This document shows, in pieces, positions 34,301 to 46,300 of a stretch of DNA of 64,000 nucleotides. The translations under genes were made by a program, and so were the position numbers. The stretch's first letter is position 1, and every line of letters starts with the position of its first letter. The notes beneath the pieces are model-generated. The model was not told the origin of the DNA and did not search any database. It was given only the letters and a program-made list of their open reading frames with translations. Source of the stretch: Siphonodentalium dalli (lineage: Eukaryota > Mollusca > Scaphopoda > Gadilida > Siphonodentaliidae); assembly GCA_032622095.1 (NCBI GenBank), contig CP136061.1:132440087-132504086 (forward strand), in the 5' to 3' direction.

Positions 34301-37300
34301 TGATATAAATTTATAAATGATGCTTACTCTATCTGTACTACCAACTACCAACATTATTTTTTTATGTTACTTACCACAAACAGACACTTTTTTCAAAAAA
34401 CTTTTTTGGCAATTAACCATTTCTGTACTAAATGATTTTTCCCAGTCAGTCAAGGAAAAAATCAATATTCCTTATAACCAACGTATGCTATAATAATATA
34501 ACAACACCTCTTTACCCTCACAAGATGAGAGATATGTTCGTATTATGAAAAAATTTGTTTTTAAAAAAAACCAACAATTTTTTCATGTAGGTCAACAAAC
34601 AGTTTGACAGGAAATAGTAAAAAAAACACACTGCATCATCTAGACTATGAACCCATCTGGGATATGCGCTCAGTCTACCATCTCAAATCATGACTGTCTG
34701 CGAGAAAATAAATAAAATACTTTTCATTTCATATTTTAGATATTTGGCAGCCATTTGCATATCTGCAATATCTCCAATATTGTGAGGGGAAACACTTGTT
34801 GTTAAAATACTAAAACATACATTGGTTATAAAGGATAATGATTTTCCCTTCAAATTCATTGTTAAAACATTTAGATTTTTTGAAAATTAATTAATGGGGT
34901 GCCTCCTTAAAAAGAATACATTGGAATGGCCTATTATTAATTTGGAGGGATGTTAAGGTGATAAAAGCAGACGAGAGATATATAAAAGTGCAGAAGGAGC
35001 CCTATTTATTCAGGAAAATGTTTAGATAATAATTTCAACAAATGACATGGTTATTATTTGAACATTTCCAATGGGATAACTTCTCATCAATGATGCTTTG
35101 ATAAAGAAAGGGTTAAAGAAGTAATCAGAACCAGCATTTAAATTTCTTTGGCCTTATAATAAAGACATATTATGGACTTGTTCAGGTGCTTGAAACTGAT
35201 AAGTTAGTCAGGGTTTCCGCTAGGGGTTGGGGGAATGTGGTCGTATTTGGAAGCACATACCAGGCGCCCTGTCGGGAGAAAAATTGGATGTTTATCACTG
35301 AAAAGTAGCCATGGATTTCCTTGCACTTGAGACAACAAGCAGGAACATTGAAGCTTTGTATATAAACCAAATTAAAACAGATCGTCTTTCCTAGATCTCA
35401 AGTTAATGAACTAAAAGCATGTAAGCACAACAGCATAGAATGGATACAACAACTTTTATTTAAACAGTAGCAATATTAAAAGCCGACATCAAAGACTAAA
35501 ATTTACCGCAGTTGGCAAAAGACACCTTGTCACACTGTCTCGCAGTAACAGGTGTTACGTAATGAGATGAGCACGTGCTATACACAAGTTCTGCATGTCT
35601 GCTTTCTTTGTATTTTGTTCACGATCAAAACTATTTGTTGTAAAATCAAAAGCCATTTCTCAGACGAAGATGACCTCGTGCTGGATTCGAATAATGGATA
35701 ATTTTGTATTCATTGGATAGGGAATAAATACACTGATAATAACTATTATTAATAATTTAATTGTTTTATTTTTAATTAAACATTTCCTTGATACAGATCT
35801 TGTTTTGGGGAAGAAGTTCTGCACTGTTCGTGCCCCCCCCCCCCCCCCCCCCCCCCCATGACTTACCAATGTATATTGCACATTTTGAGGGGAAATCGTG
35901 GGTCAGAAAGTTGGGACTTATTGACAGAAATCTATGGTAAATTAAAATGCGAGAGGTTGATTACTACTGGGTACTACAAAGCGTTACCAGGATGGTGCAG
36001 ACAACTGTGCACGTGGTCCGCGCTACTGATCATGTCTTATTCAGGCACCAAGTGTAGGATTCCTTGCAATCTGTTAATCGTCAGTGTTGGTGATCGCTCG
36101 TCCTGTGCAAAAATGGCACTGAGCTAGGTCTGTGGCTATTATGTGACCAATATTAAGTCAAGGTTGGGGAGGGGAATGAGGCCGCTGGACGGCTGGCCTG
36201 CCATAGTAACGGAAACCCTGAGTTAGTACTCAGGCACTGTGGCAGCTTGGGGAATGTAGAACTCTACTAACATCGCCGAAAATCTCAATGAAATCGACCA
36301 CACCACTCCATAGAAAACATCGCCTGAACAATGTGCATTTGTAAATATTTACATCTCGATTCGGAATGCAACAAACGGCGATAAACCAATTCAAATTATT
36401 TCACCATTGAGAGTCATTGAATTTAATTGATATATAAGAATGACGGTGTGTGATGTAAATTTGGATTTATATTCGTAAAAATAAATACTTTGAGCAAGAT
36501 TATTCTACATCTCTATTTGATCACCCAACGGTGTTTCACATCACTTTAACCCTTTACCCAACAGAAGGGCCCTGTGCCAATGCATTCTCTTATATATGCG
36601 AGTTGACCATAGGTCGCCTCGCATATATAAGAGAATGCATTGGGTTGACACATTAAAAATTATAAAATTGTTAAAGAATGTAAGAAAAAATGGTAAAAAG
36701 TGTTTAAAAAGATTTTTTTAGGCCAATGCATTCTCTTATATATGCGAGGCGACCTATGGTCGACTCGCATATATAAGAGAATGCATTGGCACAGGGCATA
36801 ACTGTAACTATCACAATGTGGTCAAGGAGCCGGTTCCAATGATATCCATATTTGTATGGTTCTATTGAGACAGACCGAAGATATTTTAGGCTGTTGAAGC
36901 TTTATTTGGCCGGTTTGTTGGGTAAAGGGTTAAGACTCACTTTTTATTTTTCCCTAAACCTTCGCCATCCTTCCATCCCATTCCTCTGAGCATCGCCACA
37001 CCAAACTGAGCTATCGGAACCTGGTCATAATCGGCTTCTTCTGGCTGAAAAAATAATTATGTGCTTTTATATCTTATATATCAATTCATCCAGGTGTATG
37101 AAGAGAAGGTATGAAATGATTACACCAAAGAGAATTGTCTGGTTCGGGTTACAGGCCAGAATAAAATAGGGTCCAATCCATGGGTAGGCTTAACCCTTTG
37201 GTGGGTAGTACGACATACAGTAATGCCCTAATTAATCGACTGCTTAACCACAGCAGAATTATGGGTAACTTTTCAGGATTTAGTCGGAAATATGGCTTGT

Positions 37301-40300
37301 TGCCTGAAATGTACGGGGGTCAGGGAATAATAATCTCAGTGTGGATATGTGAATTAAAGGAACACATGCCGTATTAAATATTCTTGTTAACCCTTAACCT
37401 TAGTACTGTAAAATCCTTTTAATTCCTGGGGATTTATTATTAGCTGATTCTGTAGTTTGGCACAATAATAAGGCCTAAAAAAAATACCTTTGTTTCCCCT
37501 AACGGAGCTGAAAAATATAGGTGCGGGCGAGCGGGAATTAATTTTTTTATTTTTTTGGTGCAAATCTCTCAAAAGTTCTCACTTTCCCCATGTATATATA
37601 CATGTCAGGTGTGATTTGAATGCTGGAAGCTTCATTATGATATTGGAAGGAGATCAGCAAGACACAAGCAGGGTTTCCACCAGGGAGGAATTAATGAGTC
37701 CGTATTGGGGAAACACATAACGCGACAGGACGACCATGGTTCGTTCCGTGGGGCGAAAATTTTGTTATTTGACACTGAAAAGAAGCCATTTCCTTGCACA
37801 TGAGTGTCCCACAAAGCAATCCAAAGCTACGTATATTATGCAAGTCTATCATTTCCCTGGGTGCATTAATTCTGTTGATGGTATCCAAATAGTTAGTCAT
37901 TTAATTACATACGTAAGACTGCCGTCTGAGTGAAGACGATATAAATGAACGAGCTACGAGTTTAATACAGTGTTTACAAATTTATAACTTACAATAAGAT
38001 TCCAACAGATAGAATGAATCTAAACACTAAAAAACATCTACGCATTGACCAATAATACCTAGCAAGGAGAATTTAATAAAGTATTTTGTAGAATTTCAAG
38101 TAGCGTCAGTGAAAATAAAACTGACAGGATTATATATTCTATCAATCGTAAAATTATTTGTGCGTGGTGACGTCATACTACAGGGTTTGTCTGCAGGAGA
38201 TATTATAGTGGCGAAATACGAATGGTAGCGAAATCTTTCACCCGGAACGATGTAGCTTGTTCAATAGTCTGTATTAGTCCAACAACTGATGACCTCAGCT
38301 ATAGAACAGTTTTTAGCCAACGTGTTATAAAATATAATTGAGTTTTTGGCGGGAAATGTGAACATGTGCGTCGTTGATTATTGTGCCTGGGGACCCAGGC
38401 AGCATTACAAAACTATTATTGACCGTACTTTTGACTTTATCTCCATATTGGGGGGGGGGGGGGGGGGGGGAGGGGGGGGGGTATGTGTTCGTGTTTATCC
38501 TCCATGCATGTAATATGGCTCAAATGAATGGTGTTCTCACTATGAATTCCCGCTATAACGACTGATTTGGGACAGGTTCCGTATTATTGTGAAATAAATA
38601 ACTTTAGGATTTTGTTAAGTATGCATGGCAATATACGCATAATAATCAACACACGTAGAGAATCACATGTATTTTTCAGGAACTTCACTTACCGGTACAT
38701 CGAACTCAAATGATAATACAGCAATAAGATAAATGATCAACATTGAGTAGTTTCATCCACGAAAATCCCGTGCATAAAAATATTCCCGACTCAGCAATTG
38801 GGTGTTCTTTGATCCAATTATGTAATCGTAGGATAGCACTGGGTCTTCGAGCGTGAGTAGTTTCATCCATGGAATCCCGTGCACAAAATTTTTTCCGCAC
38901 TCAACAGACCAGCATTCTTTGATGTTACCGCGACATGTATTACGCTGTATCTAATGTCGCTATTTGACACGCTCTTTCTTATTGTTTATTCGGGAGATGG
39001 ACTGTGTCGATTTCATTTTGTCAATATTAATGAAAATAAGTGTATATATATAGCCTGTCGACACAGACAAGACTGAGAAAGTTTTTAATAACGTCATTTA
39101 TTTGTGTAATAGCAGGATTTCATGCAACGACCGACGGGGGGAATGGGTCCGTGTGACGGACCCGCAGCCGGCCTGGCGGAAACCCTGCACAAGGCATAAA
39201 ATAGAATAGCATAGTATTTATTTGTATTTAAAATCACAAAGTACAATCAAAAGAAAATATTCAATACCAACATATGCTACCATTTTCACTTTAAAGGTGT
39301 TTAAAATATCGCCAACAAAAAACTCCTTTTCAATGTTAAACGTGTCCTTTGAATCCAAGTCCAAACTACATTTAACGACAACGTTGTCCGTAAAACCCGT
39401 ATGGTGTTCTTGAAACACATGTAAAAACTTCTTAGCATGTGAAACTACGGTAAATTTGTTTACCGCGTCCATGAGAGAACATTTTAGAAACGTTAGCCCT
39501 ACACACTGCTGCTAACCATGGTTTGTGATGCCATGACATAGGTGAATATTCCTGTTTTGATGGAAGATTTTAGTGATGAGCCGATTGTCAAATAGAGCCT
39601 TGCGCCAATTGCTGATTATTTGAGATTACAATCGGCCGATTCAGGTGCCGATTCCCATTATTGTAATAATTATACCAGAATATGTTATATGTGTTATATA
39701 ATACTTAGAATTAGAAGCAAGCAACAACCGTAGTAATATGTCAGCACACAGTATATATACATAAGTATACATTTGGGTAAGTATATAGGTAGGTATGGGC
39801 GGACTTGTGATCGAATACAGGCACATGTGCTGCAGAGGCTGTGGTACAGGGCCTCGGTGTATTTATTGTAATGTATTGTATCGACGAATCAATGCATTAA
39901 CTTACCCATGTATTCTAGGCTATTCCACAACAAATAGTTTGAAAGTTTGATGTAGCCACGTGCATGACGACATATCCACGGCCCGTTTTTGATAACAATT
40001 CATCAAACAGCATTTTTCTTTGATCCCAATTCAAAGACATCACATTAAAGGAAATAAGCCGACTGAGTTAACTAGTTGCAAGTTACACCATGTTCATGTA
40101 AATTTCGCAGACACGATTTGATTGTCGATTTCGGCATGGTCATCAAAATAATCATTGGTGGTGACCTATACGTGACGTCACACGAGGCTGACTGGATGGA
40201 ATGACATTGTCTTTGACTATTTAAAGTTAATCATTAATGGAAAGTTGTGTTGGGTGAAAGACTTTGAAAAGATTAATTACAGATAGTAAAATTAATAACT

Positions 40301-43300
40301 AAATTTCTTTAATTCTTTTTAATATCTGACTATTAATGCTTGTACAGTTTATCGTCCTGACAACTGATACACATGTTATAATATGCTCAATTTAATTGAA
40401 CAAACAGTGAAGTCAGCTGTGCAATTAAATGTCACGTGACATGCACTTTCGGTTTCTACAGTTTATACCTGTTTTACGCTGTGTGTACTGTATAGATTTG
40501 TTGTGATGCGTATGCATACATTTTGATTTTTGATAGTCTGACAAACATAAATCAAAATGTCTACATGTTGACACACAATAAAGTTATGTATCGGCGTACA
40601 TGAGTCCCATGAGATCATCATATAATTTATGATTATGCGCAATCACGGTGTCATCATCGCAGCCTGGCTCTAACCCAGTGTCACATGCTTCCCGGCGATC
40701 CCCACTTTAATATATTGTTCAAACATAGACCCAGGTACGGCCGGTGTATTGAAGAGGAGATGGCTGTATATCAAGTTTGTGTTTGGTAAATCACTTTCCC
40801 TATGTTTACTGGTCATTTATTCAACAAAACATCGTCATATTTAAAACAGTTTATTGAAGAAAAACAAGCACCTGATTTCTATTTAGACAATCGGAAATGC
40901 CGATGTTGAAACCCGAGTACCGATTGTCATCCGATGGACCACAATTGGCCGATTCCGATTGTCGTTCCCGATTATAGGCTCATCACTAGAAGATTTAAAC
41001 GATGTATTTTTTATTTTCCGTGGGCGCCGCCATTTTACGAAATGCGTCCGGACGTCGAGTCATTAGAAACGGGGCCTATTATAAAGCGATGAACTGAGAC
41101 AAACAGCGTCGGCAGCTATTTTATTTTATTTTTCGAAAATAAAAAAATATTTTTTGGTGCGGGAGGTTTTAATAGGTGCGGGCGGGTTAGGGGAAACAAA
41201 GGTATTTTTTTTTTAGGCCTAATCAACATCCAACAAAATAATTAATTGTAAAATAAGTTGGCAGAGTAATATCAATATGAAAGTGTCAATGACACTGTAG
41301 CTCAACTTTGTAAAGAAGGTAATTTTTTGTGATGAGCAATGAATAGAGAGAGATTAAAAAGGAGTGTAAAAATGAGCAGTAAAGGATTTAGTCACATTCA
41401 TTCATGTTAAATATACTAGCAATCTAGATCATGCCGTGAATCTCTACTCTGGCCAACGCCCGTAGAGATCATATTCCACCTGTACAAAACCATGGAACTT
41501 TTTGAAGTTTTGACAGGGAACCTTATAAAGTTAAAAAAATAAATGCTGCTAATATATTACTCAGTTATTGCCTGTTTTTTAATAATGTACTTATTTTGCA
41601 GGTGAAGGTCCCAACTCGAAATTGCATGATTTAAGTGACTCTGTGGGCAATTTTGCTTTGCGTGTCTTACAGTTATGGAATTTCTCTGGGGTAATTAATT
41701 CAATGTTTATTGTGATATCGGCTCAGAAAAGTCACAGAAAAGCATGCAATTTTGAGTTGGGACCTTCAACTTCAGTGAATTATATTATTAAGGAACAGGT
41801 AAGAAATATATTCCCCGCGTTATTTCTCGACTTTTTAGGTTCCCTGTCAAAACTTCAAAAAGTTCCAAGGTTTTGTTCTGGTGGAATATGATCTCTACAG
41901 GTCTTAGCCAGAGTAGAGATTCATGGCATGATCTACTAGAAATAATAAAATAGGCCTGTGCCACATTTCAGTGAGAATTATTCTTCTTCTTTGTCTATCT
42001 TACCCCATCTGGTCTCAGAGATACATCAAGTTTGCTGTCATCCTCGAAACCTTCTGGCACTTTATTCTTCAACAAAAGTGGAACTTCATAGATTTCTTTG
42101 TCTCCACCCCTATCATCCCAGTTCTCATTACGTCTTGCAGCATCTGTTGGATAAAAATTAATTCTCATATGAAATAGAAACTATGTTTTGCATAATTTGT
42201 CATACTAAACATATAGAAGATATTGTTAATTAAAATCAAAGGCCACTTTGGCCCATGGACCAGCCTGGAGGGTGACCTGGGAGACATCTTCTCCCTAAGA
42301 TGTGCCACTTCTCCCTATTTTTTTCCCGGGGAGAGGGAGAAGTGACCGCTCTCATATACCAGTATGCATACACCCAAACATAATATTTAAAGTACATGTA
42401 TATTTACTTATTATGATGGTGTTCTTACTCACTATACTGGTTTTATGAATGGGCTCCTGTGTTGTATAATACTTATTGAATCATAGATCATAGGGTGATG
42501 CTGGGGTCGCCAGGGTGTAAATTTTATTTCAGCCATTGTTACTTCTCCCTGATAACAAACTCCTCTCCCTAATAACGAGACAGGGAGAATGGACTTCTTT
42601 CTCCCAACTTGAAACCTCTAGGCTTGTCATTGACATGTTGAAACCAGAGTGAAATGCATTAGTACATTGTGACAGAGCTTAAAGTGATGTGAAACACTCC
42701 GGTGGGATGATCAAATAGAAATGGAGCATAATCTTGCTCACAGTAGTTATTTTTACAAATATTATATCCAAATTGACAAGACACACCGTCATTCTTATAC
42801 CGGTATATCAATTAAATGCAGTCTCTCGATGCCGAAATCCTGTTCGTTTGTTTACCGCGATAGTTGCGCCCCATATCGAGAAGTAAATATTACTAATTGA
42901 ACGTATTTAAGATGATGTTTTCTATGGAGTGGTATGGTCAATCAATTTGCTTAAGATTTTTGGCGATGTTAGTACAATTCCACATTCAACCAGCAGTTAT
43001 CAGTTGCATGCACCTGAACAAGTCAATAATATATCTTTAATTTAATTGATGATCAATCACAGAAATGCTGAAGGCAACCAGTGATATATGTAAAACTAAA
43101 GATTAATCTAGGGATCTGAAGTCATATGAGAATATGAATGTTAGGCTTTATTATGTGTATGGCAATTTAATTCATCAAGGACTCAGTTTTCTAATATACA
43201 GGAATGATTTAAGTTTCTTTGAAGAATAATGACACTTTCTAGCACATTGGGTATTTAATGAGACATTTTGTTGACAGGTAGAAAGTATGAATTGACAGGC

Positions 43301-46300
43301 TGAAATTGTGTTAATGAGCCTGTCATAATGAGAATTGCTAAATTATTTAAAGGCTTGCTCTCCTACACCCATCAAAAATGTGTACTGCTGCATCACAACA
43401 CACATGGGTACCTGTTAGTTTACATTAATGCCCTAAATAATCGACTCCTTAACCACAGCAGAATTATGGGTAATTTTTCAGGATTTAGTCAAAAATATGG
43501 CTTGTTGCCATTCATCGGAAAGCTCTCGGTGAGAGCTTTCTGATGAATTTGGTAACAAGCCATATTTCTGACTAAATCTGAAAAATTACCCATAATTCTA
43601 CGGTGGTTAAGAAGTTGATTATTTAGGGCATTACTGTACTGCCAGTACCTGTACTTCCATACAAATGACAAACATACCTTCTAACAACTCGCTGACTGCC
43701 TCAGAATCTAGGCTACTATTTGGCGCAGATTCTTTCCCTTTCTGTTTGTTTTCTCCATGCTTGGAGCCGGAATCTAGACTACTATTTGGCTGAGATTCGT
43801 TCTCTTTCTGCTTGTTGCCCTTATTCCTCCAGTTGTTGTCTTTGATCAGTGGGATGATATAATCCTTGGGTTTCTCTTCAATCCGAGTTCTATTAAAAGA
43901 GAAAATATTGTGTAAAATATTTCATTAAGAACGTACTACTGAGCCAGGCATAACTCATAAACGACCTCTTAGTCTCAGGATGGCATCCGGGATCAAGTGC
44001 TATGACTGATACAATTAACTCTTATAAAAAAAACATCCTGAATTACATAGTCTAACAAATAGCCTAACATGCAAGATATCATGGCAGGGCGATTCAGTCT
44101 GCGTTGTTAATTTTTCTACGACGAGGAAGGTCGAACTATTTGACAAACTATACAGCAATAGAGTAAATTATTGCTTTAAAGTGGTTTATATCGGTACCTA
44201 CAATCATTTATTTTCATCAGGCCGGTTTTAAAACGGATCGGATATAACATTTCGTTCAGAAATTGGGAAATACTGATTTTGACTTTCATGACTGAAAATA
44301 TGAACCGTTGCCAATAAAATATACAAGAAAGCAAAATCAAACGCTGCCTGAGCCATAACAAATTTAATTTGTTGCGTATGATGCCTTGTCCGCGCACCGA
44401 CTGGGACTGATGGGTAACATGTAGCCAGATTTAACACCTGCCAGTATTTCCGTCGTAACAGTGGAGCAATTCATGAGGTTGGTACTAGAGGTGCCACGAT
44501 TATTGATTTTGATAATCGATAATCGGTCGTCAATAATCGACTATAATCGATTAATCGTACCTTATATTAATAAATAACATCAGCGGAAGTTATATAATAG
44601 CGTAATATGGCCTATTGGCTGGGTGCTAGTTAACTGCACTGTCGCTGGTTGTTTTAGGCATCTGCTAATGTAATTTTTACGTTAATAAAGTGCGTCATAA
44701 TTACTATTAATACTAATGAGCATAATGTATTGAATACCAGCACAGTTCTCAGCGATGTTATGGTTATAATATTTGTGAGTTCATTAGAACAAACGTAGCG
44801 ATTAATTGCAGTGTTATGAGTAGCCAGCACCTATACAAACAATATAAAAGTAGGAATCTACGATGGACTGCCGGCGGTTCCTAAAAAAGGAATCGAATCG
44901 GAAACTAAAAGTGTCATAAAACTACCAAAGCGTGGTTAAGAATCACAATGGTGTTACCCCACCCGCACAAGCAGGACTCAGAACAAGTATTTGATAATAG
45001 TCAGTTCCGTTCAGCATTTACCACACGATATGCGATAGCCTTACTAAGTAACTTCTAAGTATACTTATGCAAAACAAAGTATACTCGCAATTACATGTAC
45101 ATCGCTGATTAAAATGCCATATATATTGCTTCAATGCTTTTGGAGAGAATGTCAATCACCTTCCCATTGGTCCAATCAGATTCAAGGGCGAGTGCATTCA
45201 GTTCATTGAACACGGTGATAGTTGGCACATTACATAGTGCCACCTTTCAAGTATAAATATACAATGATGTCGCCATGACCCGACGAGAAACCATGTCACA
45301 TCATCAAATGAACTGCCGACTGTTTGCTACATATATTAAATTTAGTCAGTACTCATGCTATTGGAATCTCTTTGATACACATTCAAAGGATGTTAACCCC
45401 TCGGTTGTAGATTAAACTGTAGAACAAATACCATATTCAGTATAGAGGTGCCACAACTATTGATTTTGATAATCGATAATCGGTCGTCAATAATCGACTA
45501 TAATCGATTAATCGTACCTAATATTAATAACATCAGTGGAAGTATACCGTAATATGGCCTATTGCCTGAGTGCTCGTTAACTCAATAACTGCACTATCGC
45601 TGGTCATTTGAGACATTGGCTGATGTAATTTTTACGTTAATAAAATGCATCATAAACCACTGTTAATGACTAATGAGCACAATGTATTGAATACCAGCAC
45701 AGTTCTCAGCGATGTTATGGTTATAATATTTGTGAGTTCATTAGAACGAACGTAGCGATTAATTTAAGTTTTAGGAATAGCCACATAAACAAACAATACA
45801 AAAGTAGGAATGAACAATGGACCGCCGATTGTTCCTAAATAAAGGAATCAAATGTTATGGAAACTATAAGTTTCATCAAACTTCCAGAGCGTGGTTAACA
45901 ATCACAAACGTGTGCCCCACCTGCAAATTGCATGACTCAGAACAATTTAAGTATTTGATAACAGTCCGTTTCATTCAGCATTCACCACATGATATGGGAT
46001 AGCCTTTACTAGTAACTTCTAAGTATACATTTGTACTTATACAAACAAAGTACACTTGCAATGCAATTGGGGAGAACATCACTGATTAAAATGCCATATA
46101 TATATTGTTCCCTGGTTTTAGAGAGAATGTCAATCAACATCCCATTGGTCCAATCAGATTCAAGGGCGAGTGCATTCAGTTCATTGAACACGGTGACAGT
46201 CGGCACATTTCAAAGACATATTGCCACCTTTCAAGTATACTAAAATATACAACGATGTCGCAATGTGTTCATATCTGCAGTGCGGCCAATTTGTAGAATA

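Larger units (their letters stand above)
37472..41219. mobile_element. PIF/Harbinger-like element (TAA target site) carrying two nested insertions, 3,748 bp
   Basis: Flanked by TAA (37469-37471 and 41220-41222). The terminal inverted repeats are GGCCTAAAAAAAATACC continuing into 'tttgtttcccctaac', and the complement at the right. A 3-bp TAA/TTA target and G-rich ends fit PIF/Harbinger. Removing the insertions at 37,669-39,187 and 39,571-40,988 leaves about 0.8 kb without a transposase, so it is non-autonomous. An isolated end of the same family is at 58,829-58,860. The remaining interior includes a CpG-rich 'atggcggcgccc' stretch (complement, near 41,030) that resembles a host 5' exon, possibly captured. 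Confidence 0.6.
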
